Program-made: the position numbers and the translations under genes
Notes under the pieces: model-generated
What the model saw: only the letters and a program-made list of their open reading frames with translations
What the model was told of the DNA's origin: nothing
Database searches by the model: none
In this document: positions 1 to 8,878 of the stretch, piece after piece
Position numbering within the stretch: the first letter of the stretch is position 1
Layout of the letters: every line of letters begins with the position of its first letter
Origin: Rhodococcus opacus
GTDB taxonomy: Bacteria; Actinomycetota; Actinomycetes; Mycobacteriales; Mycobacteriaceae
Length of the DNA: 64,000 bases
Direction of reading: 5' to 3'
Assembly: GCF_012396235.1 (NCBI RefSeq)
Contig: NZ_JAAXPA010000034.1
Location: forward strand, 1-64,000

Positions 1-383
1 CGGCCGCGGTAGGTGAAGCAGTTCGAATAGTAGGTCGCCGAATCCTTCGACTGGCCCTTCCTCTTGAACTTCGGGTAGCCGGCCTGCTTGCGCCAGAACC
101 TGTCGAACGCACCCTGCAACTGCCGCAGCGCCTCCTGCAACGGCCCCTTCGACGGCTCCGACAACCACTCCGTCTCGGCATCCCGCTTCCATCCGGTGAG
201 CATCTTCGAGGTATCCGCATAGGTCACCCGACGCCGCTCCTGCGACCAGGCACGCGTCCGCTCCGCCAACGCCCGGTTGTAGACATACCGGGTGCACCCG
301 AACGTCCGAGCAAGCTGTTCCGCCTGCACCGCAGTCGGATAGAAACGGTACTTGAACGCCCGCCTCACCACCCTCCCCGCCAT
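1..383 (-). CDS. tnpB: TnpB-type (IS200/IS605 OrfB) protein, N-terminal part, runs off the window
   Basis: The minus strand reads from an ATG at 383 as MAGRVVRRAFKYRFYPT and stays open to base 1. The start KYRFYPT followed by a CTRYVYNRAL helix, then ...PLQEALRQLQGAFDRFWRKQ and AGYPKFKRKG, is the standard N-terminus of OrfB/TnpB, the RNA-guided nuclease carried by IS200/IS605 and IS607 elements. The RuvC and zinc-ribbon parts lie outside the window, so whether the gene is complete is unknown. No TnpA transposase gene is visible. It sits downstream of the 2-oxoacid dehydrogenase operon on the same strand. Confidence 0.85.
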   Translation of the reverse strand, partial: MAGRVVRRAFKYRFYPTAVQAEQLARTFGCTRYVYNRALAERTRAWSQERRRVTYADTSKMLTGWKRDAETEWLSEPSKGPLQEALRQLQGAFDRFWRKQAGYPKFKRKGQSKDSATYYSNCFTYRG

Positions 384-428
384 AACCCAGACACTAGCCA
401 CACAGTCCGACAAAACCAGATCGGCTCA

Positions 429-448
429 CCCGGACCTGAAGGACCGGG
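429..448. other. imperfect hairpin between tnpB and lpdA
   Basis: CCCGGACCT and AGGACCGGG flank a two-base loop and pair with one A/A mismatch. It lies 46 bases upstream of the tnpB start and 80 bases past the lpdA stop. It could be the terminal hairpin of the IS element (left end) or a terminator without a U-tract for the operon. No T-run is present on either strand. Confidence 0.4.
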
Positions 449-528
449 TTTGCGCCGAAAGACTCACGGATCAACCGGTTTCAACCGCGGACCGGTGCGC
501 GATCTTCCCCGACGCGGATCGAATGCGG

Positions 529-1902
529 TCAGCCGGGCGCGTGCAGCGGCTTTCCCGACAACGCCAGCATCGCTTCGCCCAGTGCTTCGTTCTGGGTGGG
601 GTGCGCGTGGACGAACGGCGCGACGTCGGAGGGCAGGGCTTCCCAGGCGACCGTCAGTTGGGCCTCACCGATCAGCTCGCCGACGCGGTCGCCGACCATG
701 TGCACACCGACCACCGGTCCGGTGTCGCCGGCTCGGACGACCTTGATCCCACCCGACGTCTTCAGAATCTGGCTCTTGCCGTTGCCCGCGAGGTCGTATA
801 CGACGGACGTGACGTCGCCGTACCGTTCGCGGGCGGCATCCTCGGTGACGCCGACGGACGCGACCTCGGGGTGCGAGTACGTCACCCGCGGAACGAGATG
901 CTCGGCCACGGGAACGGGATCGAGGCCGGCGATCTCCTCCGCCACGAATACCCCGTGTTGGAATCCGCGGTGCGCCAGTTGAAGTCCCGCCACGATGTCG
1001 CCGACGGCATACACCCCGTCGACCTGGGTGCGCAGCCGCCCGTCGGTGACGACGAACCCCTGATCCAGCGTGATTCCGTGTTCCGCGAATCCACTGTCGC
1101 CGGTGCGCGGTCCGCGTCCTACCGCCACCAGCAGGATCTCCGCCTCGAGGGTGTCGCCCCCATCGAGTTCCACGAGAACGCCGTCCGCGGTTTCCTTTGC
1201 CGCGGCGACCGTCACGCCCGTGAGGGCGGCGATACCGCGCTTGCGGAACGCGCGTTCGAGTTGCTTCGAGCACCACGGATCCTCCGCCGCGACCAGGCGG
1301 GGGAGCGCTTCGACGACAGTCACCTCCGCGCCGAACGATGCCCAGACGCTGGCGAATTCGACGCCGATCACGCCACCGCCGAGAACGATGGCCCTCTTCG
1401 GGACGAACCCGAGATTCAATGCGTCGTCACTGGTGACGATGCGCTCGCCGAGCTCGATGGACGGCACCGCCCGGGCATAGGAGCCGGTCGCGAGCACCAC
1501 GGACGTCCCGGTGTAGCGGGAACCGTCCACCTCGATTGTCCTGTCTCCGACGTACTTTCCGTGCCCGTTCACGACGCTGATCTTGTGCTGGGCGACCAGG
1601 CCCTGCAGTCCCCTGTGCAACCGGTCGATCGTGCCGTTCTTGTACTGGTGCACCGCCTCGATGTCGATGCCGTCGAACGTCGTTCGCACGCCGAACGCGG
1701 CACCGGTCCGCGCGGTGTCGGCGACCTCGGCGGAACGGAGCAGCGCCTTGGTCGGGATACAGCCCCGGTGCAGGCAGGTTCCGCCGACCTTGTCCTCCTC
1801 GATCAACGTCACCGACAGCCCGAGCTGCGCGGCCCGGAAGGCGCAGGCGTAGCCGCCGGAACCGCCACCGAGGATCAGGACGTCACTGTGGGTGGTGGTC
1901 AT
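529..1902 (-). CDS. lpdA: dihydrolipoyl dehydrogenase (E3)
   Basis: This 457-aa flavoprotein reoxidises the dihydrolipoyl group of the E2 subunit with NAD+. Visible are the N-terminal FAD Rossmann motif GGGSGG, the redox disulfide in GTCLHRGCIPTK (Cys43/Cys48), an NAD motif GGGVIGVEF and the C-terminal HAHPTQNE active-site His-Glu. The reading frame is open far upstream, but ATG 1902 is chosen because MTTTHSDVLILGGG is the normal start and its ATG overlaps the E2 stop as TGATG, a coupling arrangement. It is the last gene of the E1 alpha-E1 beta-E2-E3 operon. Confidence 0.95.
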   Translation of the reverse strand: MTTTHSDVLILGGGSGGYACAFRAAQLGLSVTLIEEDKVGGTCLHRGCIPTKALLRSAEVADTARTGAAFGVRTTFDGIDIEAVHQYKNGTIDRLHRGLQGLVAQHKISVVNGHGKYVGDRTIEVDGSRYTGTSVVLATGSYARAVPSIELGERIVTSDDALNLGFVPKRAIVLGGGVIGVEFASVWASFGAEVTVVEALPRLVAAEDPWCSKQLERAFRKRGIAALTGVTVAAAKETADGVLVELDGGDTLEAEILLVAVGRGPRTGDSGFAEHGITLDQGFVVTDGRLRTQVDGVYAVGDIVAGLQLAHRGFQHGVFVAEEIAGLDPVPVAEHLVPRVTYSHPEVASVGVTEDAARERYGDVTSVVYDLAGNGKSQILKTSGGIKVVRAGDTGPVVGVHMVGDRVGELIGEAQLTVAWEALPSDVAPFVHAHPTQNEALGEAMLALSGKPLHAPG

Positions 1903-3134
1903 CAGAGCCTCCCCAGCACGGTGATCGGGTTCTCGAGGTAGTCGGCGAACAATCTGAGGAACCCGCCCGCGACACCGCCGTCGCACACGCGGTGATCGAA
2001 GCTCAGCGACACCTGGGTGACCTTCCGAACGGCCAACTGCCCGTCCACGACCCACGGTTTGTCGACGATGCGGCCGACACCGAGGATCGCGGCCTCGGGA
2101 TGGTTGATGATCGGGGTCGAACCGTCCACACCGAAGACGCCGTAGTTGTTGAGGGTGAACGTGCCACCCGTCAGCCGCGCAGGCGGGAGCGTCCCCTCAC
2201 GGGCCAGCTCCGTCGTGTCCCGCAGCTGCCGGGCGAGTTCGACGGTGGTGAGCGAGTCGGCCTTCTCGATCACGGGGACGACCAGGCCTCGCGGTGTTTG
2301 CGCCGCGATGCCGAGGTGGACGTGACCGTATCGGACGATCTCGTTGCGTTCGGTGTCGACGGTCGAGTTCAGTTCCGGGTACTGCGTCAGCGCCGCGAGG
2401 GCCAGACGCGCGAGCAGGGCCATCAGGCTCACGCCGGCGTCGGCGTCGAGGGCGGCATTGATTGCCCGGCGGGCGGCGAGGAGATCGGTGGCGTCCACAT
2501 CCACCCAGGTTGTCGCGTCCGGAATTTCACGGCGGCTCGTCGAGAGCTTGTCGGCGACTGCTTTCCGCAGGCCCTTGATCGGAATCCGCTGTTCGTCGGC
2601 CGTCTCGGGTGGCGCGGCGAGTGCCTTCTCGACGTCGGCGCGGTTGATCACACCGCCGGGACCGCTCCCGGGCAGCCGCGACAGGTCGAGGCCGTTCTTC
2701 CGGGCGAGGTTGCGAACGACCGGCGAGATGACCCGTGGCGCAACACCGGCGCGGTTCGGTTCCGGCCGTGTGAGCTCGCGTGTCACGCCGACGCGCCGGC
2801 GTCGCCGGCGCGTGTCCTCGCTGGTGCCATACCCGATCAGGACGTTGCCCGAGCCGGCTCGTTCTTCTTCGCGATGCTGCTCGTGTGCGGCGGGTGTTCC
2901 ACTGACGGTGATCAGCGGGGTGCCCACCTGCAGCGTCGAGCCTTCGTCGCCGTGCAGGGAGATTACCGTGCCCTCGAAGGGAATCGGCACCTCGACCGCG
3001 GCTTTCGCGGTTTCGACCTCGACGACCACCTGGTCGACGGTGACGGTGTCGCCGACCCGGACTTTCCATTCGGCGATGTCGGCCTCGGTGAGTCCTTCGC
3101 CGAGGTCGGGGAGCAGGAAGACCTGGTTGCTCAT
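1902..3134 (-). CDS. bkdC: dihydrolipoyl acyltransferase (E2) of a branched-chain 2-oxoacid dehydrogenase
   Basis: 410 aa. One lipoyl domain occupies about residues 1-80, with the lipoylated lysine in VEVETAKAAVEV (Lys44). A peripheral-subunit-binding domain follows at about 140-180 (VISPVVRNLARKNGLDLSRL), then the catalytic acyltransferase domain with SFDHRVCDGG near the C-terminus, where His and Asp are catalytic. The start at 3134 overlaps the end of E1 beta by 4 bases (ATGA); the longer frame upstream is inside E1 beta. The single lipoyl domain and the E1 alpha/beta partners fit a branched-chain rather than a pyruvate complex; exact substrate is inferred. Confidence 0.92.
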   Translation of the reverse strand: MSNQVFLLPDLGEGLTEADIAEWKVRVGDTVTVDQVVVEVETAKAAVEVPIPFEGTVISLHGDEGSTLQVGTPLITVSGTPAAHEQHREEERAGSGNVLIGYGTSEDTRRRRRRVGVTRELTRPEPNRAGVAPRVISPVVRNLARKNGLDLSRLPGSGPGGVINRADVEKALAAPPETADEQRIPIKGLRKAVADKLSTSRREIPDATTWVDVDATDLLAARRAINAALDADAGVSLMALLARLALAALTQYPELNSTVDTERNEIVRYGHVHLGIAAQTPRGLVVPVIEKADSLTTVELARQLRDTTELAREGTLPPARLTGGTFTLNNYGVFGVDGSTPIINHPEAAILGVGRIVDKPWVVDGQLAVRKVTQVSLSFDHRVCDGGVAGGFLRLFADYLENPITVLGRL

Positions 3135-4135
3135 GCGGTCACCGCCCAGCGGGTGTCGGCGGAGCCGTTCCACTGCAACCGGTCGACGCTGTCGAGGACA
3201 CGGTCGACGCTCGGCAGGTGGAGGCGTTCGAGTTTCGGTGCCGGGTAGGGGATGTCAAATCCGCTGACCCGCAGCACCGGCGCGTGCAGGTGATGGAAGC
3301 AGCGTTCCTGGACGCGGGCGGCGATCTCGGCGCCGACACCGGCGAATCCCTGCGCCTCTTGAATGACGATGCAGCGGCCGGTCTTCCTGACCGATGCCAT
3401 GACGGTCTCGTCGTCGAAGGGCACGATCGACCGCAGGTCGATCACCTCGATGTCGTGACCCTCGGCCGCGGCCGCTTCGGCGGATTCGAGCGCGACGGTC
3501 ACCGACGGTCCGTACGCGACGATGGTCGCGTCCCGGCCGGAACGCCGGACGGCGGCCTGCCCGATCGGCGCGCCGACCGCGAGGTCGACGTCGGCGCGGG
3601 AGAAGTACAGGCGTTTCGGTTCGAGGAAGATCACCGGGTCGGGGTCGTCGATCGCCTCGCGCAGCAGGGTGTAGGCGTCCTCGACGGTGGACGGGGCCAC
3701 GACCTTCAGTCCGGGGGTGTGGGCGTAGTAGCCTTCGCTGGAATCGCAGTGGTGCTCGACCCCGCCGATGCCGCCGGCGAACGGGATTCGGATGACGATC
3801 GGCACGGACAGCGCGCCCTTGGTGCGGTTCCGGATCTTCGCGACGTGGGAGACGATCTGCTCGAACGCCGGGTAGGCGAACGCGTCGAACTGCATTTCGA
3901 CGACCGGTTTGAACCCGGACATCGCCATGCCGATCGCGAAGCCGGTGATGCCGGATTCGGCGAGCGGAGTGTCGAAGCACCGGTCGTCGCCGAAGTCGCG
4001 GGTCAGGCCGTCGGTGACGCGGAAGACGCCGCCGAGGGCGCCGACGTCCTCGCCGAAGACGACGACGTTCTCGTCGGCGGTGAGGGCGTCGCGCAGTGCG
4101 GTGTTCAGGGCCTGGGCCATGGTGAGCACGGGCAT
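3131..4135 (-). CDS. bkdB: 2-oxoacid dehydrogenase E1 beta subunit
   Basis: 334 aa, the usual length for the family. The transketolase pyrimidine-binding domain (about 1-180; GEDVGALGGVFRVT, DTPLAESGITGFAIG) and the transketolase C-terminal domain (about 200-330; VIDLRSIVPFDDETV) are both present. It forms the alpha2beta2 thiamine-diphosphate-dependent decarboxylase with the product of the gene immediately upstream, 4 bases away. Translation is likely coupled to both neighbours. Confidence 0.93.
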   Translation of the reverse strand: MPVLTMAQALNTALRDALTADENVVVFGEDVGALGGVFRVTDGLTRDFGDDRCFDTPLAESGITGFAIGMAMSGFKPVVEMQFDAFAYPAFEQIVSHVAKIRNRTKGALSVPIVIRIPFAGGIGGVEHHCDSSEGYYAHTPGLKVVAPSTVEDAYTLLREAIDDPDPVIFLEPKRLYFSRADVDLAVGAPIGQAAVRRSGRDATIVAYGPSVTVALESAEAAAAEGHDIEVIDLRSIVPFDDETVMASVRKTGRCIVIQEAQGFAGVGAEIAARVQERCFHHLHAPVLRVSGFDIPYPAPKLERLHLPSVDRVLDSVDRLQWNGSADTRWAVTA

Positions 4136-4139
4136 GGTG

Positions 4140-5258
4140 TCAGTTCTCCTCGGATTCGGCGGCCAGTTCGGCTTCCGCCTGCGCTTGCTGCTCTCGAAGT
4201 TGCGGGGTCTGCTCGGCGAAGACGTACCGGAACAGGTCCATCGGGTCGGTGGGCCGGTCGACGTTCATGCCGGCACGCAGCGCGGATGCGGCGGCCTCGG
4301 CGTCCGCGGTGAGGGCCTCCGACGATGCGTCGTCGAGCAGTCCCTTCCCGCGCAGGTACTTCTCCAGCCGGGCCAGCGGGTCGCGGCCGAGCCACTGTTC
4401 CACCTCGAACGAGTCGCGGTAGCGGGTGGCGTCGTCGGCGTTGGTGTGCGCGTCGATCCGGTAGGTGTGAGCTTCGACGATGACCGGACCGTTGCCGGCC
4501 CGGACGAAGTTCGCGGCCTCGTCCATCACGGCGAGCGTGGCGACCGGGTCGTTGCCGTCCACCTGCTCGGAGCCGATTCCGTAGCCGACTCCCTTGTGCG
4601 CCAATGTGGGCGCCGCGCTCTGCCGGGCGAGCGGCACGCTGATCGCGAATCCATTGTTCTGTACCAGAAACACCACCGGGGCCTTGAACACGGCGGCGAA
4701 GTTGAGGGCCTCGTGGAAGTCGCCCTCACTGGTCGCGCCGTCACCGCAGAACGCCAGGGCGATCGTGTCGTTTCCCTTGCGGTGTTCGCCGTAGGCCACA
4801 CCGGTCGCGTGCAACAACTGGGTGGCCAGCGGGGTGCACTGCGGGGCGCTGCGGTGGGCGGCGGGGTCGTAGCCGCAGTGCCAGTCGCCGGCGAGCATGC
4901 TGAGGATCTCGACCGGATCGATGCCGCGGGCGGCGAGCGCCACCGAGTCGCGGTAGGTGGGGAACATCCAGTCGCCGGGTTGCAAGCTCATCGCCGCCGC
5001 GATCTGGCAGGCCTCCTGACCACGCGACGACGGGTACACAGCCAGCCGGCCCTGCTTGGTCAGCGCCGTCGCCTGCTGATCGAAACGCCTGCCCAGCACC
5101 ATGTTCCGGTACATCTCGACCAGACGGTCGTCGCTCGGTCTCGGATACCGGGCCTCGCTCTCGGTCAGCTCGCCGGCCGCGTCCAGATACTGCACCGCGC
5201 ACTCGGCGGGAAGGAACTTCCGATACGGCGTCGCCAGGGGCGGCTCTACGAGCGTCAC
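4140..5258 (-). CDS. bkdA: 2-oxoacid dehydrogenase E1 alpha subunit
   Basis: About 372 aa. It carries the thiamine-diphosphate motif starting GDGATSEGDFHEAL and ending QNN about 30 residues later, and RYRDSFEVEQW near the phosphorylation-loop region of the family. The frame also contains ATGs at 5297 and 5276, but GTG 5258 is preferred because GGAGGT lies 4 bases before it; the ATG at 5276 would place this Shine-Dalgarno inside the coding region. First gene of the operon, divergent from the Lrp-type regulator across about 110 bases, which probably hold both promoters. Confidence 0.9.
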   Translation of the reverse strand: MTLVEPPLATPYRKFLPAECAVQYLDAAGELTESEARYPRPSDDRLVEMYRNMVLGRRFDQQATALTKQGRLAVYPSSRGQEACQIAAAMSLQPGDWMFPTYRDSVALAARGIDPVEILSMLAGDWHCGYDPAAHRSAPQCTPLATQLLHATGVAYGEHRKGNDTIALAFCGDGATSEGDFHEALNFAAVFKAPVVFLVQNNGFAISVPLARQSAAPTLAHKGVGYGIGSEQVDGNDPVATLAVMDEAANFVRAGNGPVIVEAHTYRIDAHTNADDATRYRDSFEVEQWLGRDPLARLEKYLRGKGLLDDASSEALTADAEAAASALRAGMNVDRPTDPMDLFRYVFAEQTPQLREQQAQAEAELAAESEEN

Positions 5259-5369
5259 GTCTACCTCCAGATGCATTGTGTTCGTCAATGCTCGCAACTG
5301 AACGACCTATCGACAACGACAAGGCGGAATCAGAGACAAACGGTCTAGAATCGGCTCATCGGGAGCAGA

Positions 5370-5888
5370 ATGTCTCACCGGAGTGTGAGCGACCACAGCA
5401 GGGATGGACAGATGGCCGGCGGCACAGCGGACACGTACGACCTCGACGCCATCGACCGGCGCATCATCAAGGAACTCGTCGCCGACAGCCGCATCTCGAT
5501 GCGGGCGCTGGCGGAGAAGGCGCACATCTCCCGCGCGCACGCCTACGTCCGCATCGAGCGGTTGCAGGAGGCGGGGATCATCGAAGGCTTCACCACCCGG
5601 ATTTCGCACTCCAAGGCGGGACTCGGCTCGTCTGCGTTCATCGCCCTCTCGATTCGGCAGGATTCGTGGCGGGGGATCTCCACCCAGCTCCGAACACTGC
5701 CCTTCGTCGAGCACTTCTCGCTGCTGGGCGGCGATTTCGACGTTCTCGTCCTGGTGCGCGCACCGGACAACAGCGCACTGCGTCATGTCGTCCTCGAACG
5801 GTTGCAGAGCCTCGAGGGGGTGCAGTCGACCAAGACGTGGCTGATCTTCGAGGAAGCCAACGGGCCCGGACCGGAATGGGTTCGTTGA
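5370..5888 (+). CDS. Lrp/AsnC-family transcriptional regulator
   Basis: 172 aa from ATG 5370 (GGGAG just upstream); an internal ATG at 5412 would give 158 aa and starts closer to the conserved domain. A winged helix-turn-helix (LDAIDRRIIKELVADS...ISRAHAYVRIERLQEAGII) is followed by an AsnC ligand-binding (RAM) domain ending in TKTWLIFEE. Divergent from the 2-oxoacid dehydrogenase operon, so it is most simply its amino-acid-responsive regulator, as BkdR is in other bacteria. The regulatory link is inferred from position. Confidence 0.88.
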   Translation: MSHRSVSDHSRDGQMAGGTADTYDLDAIDRRIIKELVADSRISMRALAEKAHISRAHAYVRIERLQEAGIIEGFTTRISHSKAGLGSSAFIALSIRQDSWRGISTQLRTLPFVEHFSLLGGDFDVLVLVRAPDNSALRHVVLERLQSLEGVQSTKTWLIFEEANGPGPEWVR

Positions 5889-5909
5889 CGGGACGGATAG
5901 GATTCCGTC

Positions 5910-6578
5910 ATGCGCAGCGACCTGATGAAAAACGCGGAACGCAGTGGTGACCCGGGCACCTTCGTGCTACAGAATCCCCGAATGCTCAAGGTGGACTTGG
6001 CCGGAACCAGCGGTCACTTCTTTGCCCGGCAGGGATCGATGGTCGCCTACCAGGGGGACGTCGACTTCGCCTACCAGGGCAGCGGAGGTGTCGGGAAGTT
6101 CTTCAAGAAGGCATTCACCGGCGAGGGCATGTCGCTGATGAAGGTGTCCGGCAGCGGCGACGTGTTCCTCGCCCGCGACGCCGACGAAATCTTCCTGCTC
6201 GAACTCGAGGACGAGTCGGTGACCGTCAGCGGTTCCAACGTCCTCGCGTTCGACAGCTCCCTGAACTGGGACATCAACCGCGTCGAGGGGGCGTCGATGC
6301 TCAGCGGCGGACTGTTCAACACCACGTTCACCGGCCGCGGTGTCCTCGCCGTCACCATCTACGGCACTCCCGTCGTCCTGAACGTGGACACCCCCACCTA
6401 CGTCGACATGCAGAGCGCGGTGCTGTGGTCGACAGGCCTGCACTCGACGATCCGCAAGACCGCGAAGATGGGCGCCGCGATCGGCCGCGGTTCCGGTGAG
6501 GCATATCAGCTGTGCCTCACCGGAAACGGCATCGTCGTCGTCCAGGCCTCGGAGGGGCACCCGGTTCCCAAGCCGTAA
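5910..6578 (+). CDS. AIM24 family protein
   Basis: 222 aa. The whole length matches the AIM24 fold: a beta-rich single domain with MVAYQGDVDFAYQGSGG, EGMSLMKVSGSGDVFLA, ESVTVSGSNVLAFDSSLNWD and VLNVDTPTYVD. The family is widespread in Actinobacteria and its bacterial function is not established. It begins 21 bases after the Lrp-type gene and may share its transcript. The 3' part of the gene contains a long perfect inverted repeat (listed separately). Confidence 0.88.
   Translation: MRSDLMKNAERSGDPGTFVLQNPRMLKVDLAGTSGHFFARQGSMVAYQGDVDFAYQGSGGVGKFFKKAFTGEGMSLMKVSGSGDVFLARDADEIFLLELEDESVTVSGSNVLAFDSSLNWDINRVEGASMLSGGLFNTTFTGRGVLAVTIYGTPVVLNVDTPTYVDMQSAVLWSTGLHSTIRKTAKMGAAIGRGSGEAYQLCLTGNGIVVVQASEGHPVPKP
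6491..6525. repeat. 13-bp perfect inverted repeat inside the AIM24 gene
   Basis: TTCCGGTGAGGCA and TGCCTCACCGGAA flank a 9-base loop. It lies in the coding sequence, 53 bases before the stop. It may act as an intragenic attenuator or terminator, or be a chance result of codon choice. Confidence 0.7.
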
Positions 6579-6608
6579 CCACCGCGGCCGCACGGGTGCC
6601 CCGGTCGA

Positions 6609-8069
6609 TCACCCTGCCCGGGTGCGGGCGAGGGCGCCGACCGCGACGTCGACGAGCAGGAACGCGAGGAGGCTGACGCCGAGCAGCGGGACGAACCAGC
6701 CGACGAGGACGACACAGGCGGCCCCCGCCACCGCCGCCGCCGGGTGGATTCGACGCCAGGTGCCCCGCACCGGCGGCCTGCCGACCGCCCGGGTGGTGCC
6801 GCGGGTGGGCCGGCGCCGCCACCACAGGAGGTAGCCGCGGACGATCACGGCCAGCAAGGCCACCGCGAGGGCGGCCAGGACCAGCTGGTTGAGCAGGCCG
6901 AACAGCAACCCCATGTGCAGGGCGATGCCCCAGGACGTCAGCTTCGCGGCGAGCGGCCAGTCACCGAATCGCGACACGTCCGTCACCGCGCCCGTGGCCC
7001 CGTCGACCGCGATCGAATCGGTCGAGAACTGCCACGGTCCGCGGGTCTGCGTGACGGTGAACGCGGTGCCCGCGTCGGCGGGAACGGTCGCCTCGACAGC
7101 GCCGGTGACACCGCCCCGCCGGGCCACGTCGAGGACGGTGTCGAGTGCGCCCACGTTGCGGTCGAGGATTCCCGTATCCGACGCGGGGGTGTGCCCGGCG
7201 CCGTGCCCGTCGTGACCGCCCGATGCGGCGGCGCCGGCGGCGGGCGCCGAGTCCAGTTTCTTGTCGATCTCGGGAGTGGTCCAGCTCAGGGCGGTACGGA
7301 GTTCGCCGACGTTCTCGCCCGCGTACCGCGACCACGTCAGACCCGTGACCGAGAGGAACACCAGACCGACCGCGATCCAGATGCCGACCACCCCGTGCCA
7401 GCTGAGGGTGCGGTTGCGTCCGCGGCTCGACCGGTCGAGCGTCCACAGCCTGGCGGCGTCCGCGTTGCGGGCGCGGGTGGTGCGGTAGCGCTGCACCCAC
7501 AGGTACACGCCACCGAGCGCGATGACCCACAGCCACGACGCGGCGAGCTCGCTGTAGATGCGGCCGGGCTCGCCGAGGTGCAGGTGCCGGTGCAACTGCG
7601 AAATCCAGGTCCGCATCGGCAACGCCCCACTACTGCCGTAGACGACGAGCTCACCCACCGACTCCGCGGTGACGGGATCGACGAAGACCGCGCGGCGCTC
7701 GGACTCTCCGAGCCCGGGATCGGTGAACATCACCTGCGTCGTGTCACCCGGTTCGGTCGCCGGGCGCACGGCGGCGACGGTGAGGTCCGGGCGAACCTGC
7801 TGCGCGGCCCGCACCTGTTCGGACATCGGCAGGTCCGGGCCGGTCGAGTCGACGTGCAGGTAGTCGCGGTAGACCAGCTGCTCCACCGACGGCGCGAGAG
7901 CGTAGAGGCCGCCGCTGACGGCGGCGATCACCAGGAACGGTGCCACCAGGATCCCCGCATAGAAGTGCAGGCGCAGGATCAGTGGCCGGAAACTGCGCGG
8001 CGGCGAGGAGACCTTCGACGCCGGGGAGGACGCGACCGGTGTGTCGCGTTCGAGTTCGGGGATGGACAT
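6609..8069 (-). CDS. PepSY-associated transmembrane protein
   Basis: 486 aa from ATG 8069; the frame is open to 8126 but MSIPELERD has the family-like cytoplasmic start. A first TM helix (HFYAGILVAPFLVIAAVSG, about 40-60), a PepSY domain, then TMs at about 185, 240, 385 and 450 form the PepSY-TM layout. Histidines HRHLHLGEPGR and the His-rich loop GGHDGHGAGH could bind metal or heme. Such proteins are often tied to iron or copper handling or iron reductases; no further partner is visible here except the membrane protein upstream. Confidence 0.85.
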   Translation of the reverse strand: MSIPELERDTPVASSPASKVSSPPRSFRPLILRLHFYAGILVAPFLVIAAVSGGLYALAPSVEQLVYRDYLHVDSTGPDLPMSEQVRAAQQVRPDLTVAAVRPATEPGDTTQVMFTDPGLGESERRAVFVDPVTAESVGELVVYGSSGALPMRTWISQLHRHLHLGEPGRIYSELAASWLWVIALGGVYLWVQRYRTTRARNADAARLWTLDRSSRGRNRTLSWHGVVGIWIAVGLVFLSVTGLTWSRYAGENVGELRTALSWTTPEIDKKLDSAPAAGAAASGGHDGHGAGHTPASDTGILDRNVGALDTVLDVARRGGVTGAVEATVPADAGTAFTVTQTRGPWQFSTDSIAVDGATGAVTDVSRFGDWPLAAKLTSWGIALHMGLLFGLLNQLVLAALAVALLAVIVRGYLLWWRRRPTRGTTRAVGRPPVRGTWRRIHPAAAVAGAACVVLVGWFVPLLGVSLLAFLLVDVAVGALARTRAG

Positions 8070-8292
8070 GACGATCTCGCTTCGAATCGGGTGAGACGGG
8101 CACCCGGCGCCGTCGAGGTCGCGCACAACAGGGTGCGCTGGGCAACTCGAGGTGACACGTCAGGGATGCGCCGACTCAGGAAGGAATCGGCACCGGGACT
8201 CGCGTGGGAGTCTGCTGGTGCCGTGTGAGGACACGCCGGACCGACGACCACACGTCGTGCGTGTGCCGGGAAGGCGGTGAGAAAGGATTCGA

Positions 8293-8823
8293 CTAGACGA
8301 GAGCGGGTGGTCCGCGGGTGCCGGCGCCCGCGGCGACCAGCAGCCACAACGACAGCTTCGCGCGGTAGACCGGGGTCGCCGTCCAGGTGCCGGTATCGAC
8401 CTGCAGCGGGGCCAGGACTGCGAGAACGATCCGCGACAACGCCGCCAATGCCCGCAGGCAGGCGCGTTCGGCCGACCGGACCAGCACCGCGGCCACTGCG
8501 ATCGCGGCGAGGTGCGCGGCGATCATCGGGGTGGAAAGCCCCAGACCATGGGCATGATCGGCGGCCAAGGCCAGTGTGGTGTGGCCGATCAACTGGCCCG
8601 CAGCGAGCACCGACAGCACGAACAACCATTCACGGCGGGGCACCCGGACGGCGGCGACCGACGCCCCGACTGCGGCGCACGCCGCGAGAAGCAGCACTAC
8701 CGAACCATCGCTCGGGGGCATTCCGCCTCCGGCGATGCCGTGCGCGGCGATGCTGACCGCGCCGGACAGTGAACCCACGACGGAGCCGCGCACCCGCGCG
8801 ACCACATCCAACCGTGAATTCAC
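8293..8823 (-). CDS. small integral membrane protein, function unknown
   Basis: 176 aa with about five hydrophobic segments (DGSVVLLLAACAAVGASVAAV, EWLFVLSVLAAGQLIGHTTLAL, MIAAHLAAIAVAAVLV, ALSRIVLAVLAPL, LSLWLLVAAGAGT). Histidines fall in the membrane segments (HTTLALAADHAHGLG). It lies upstream of, and reads in the same direction as, the PepSY gene; such pairs are frequent in Actinobacteria, so a shared metal- or heme-related role is possible but unproven. About 220 bases separate the two genes and hold no recognisable gene. Confidence 0.7.
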   Translation of the reverse strand: MNSRLDVVARVRGSVVGSLSGAVSIAAHGIAGGGMPPSDGSVVLLLAACAAVGASVAAVRVPRREWLFVLSVLAAGQLIGHTTLALAADHAHGLGLSTPMIAAHLAAIAVAAVLVRSAERACLRALAALSRIVLAVLAPLQVDTGTWTATPVYRAKLSLWLLVAAGAGTRGPPALV

Positions 8824-8878
8824 CCCGCGAGGGTACCGCTTCCGCGATGCCCACCCCGGCCGCGGTGTGCGAAACGGG

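Noticed and set aside
352..1941. Long open frame on the plus strand opposite lpdA
   Set aside because: It is a high-GC antisense shadow; the minus strand carries all E3 motifs and the plus translation is Arg/Asp-rich without family features.
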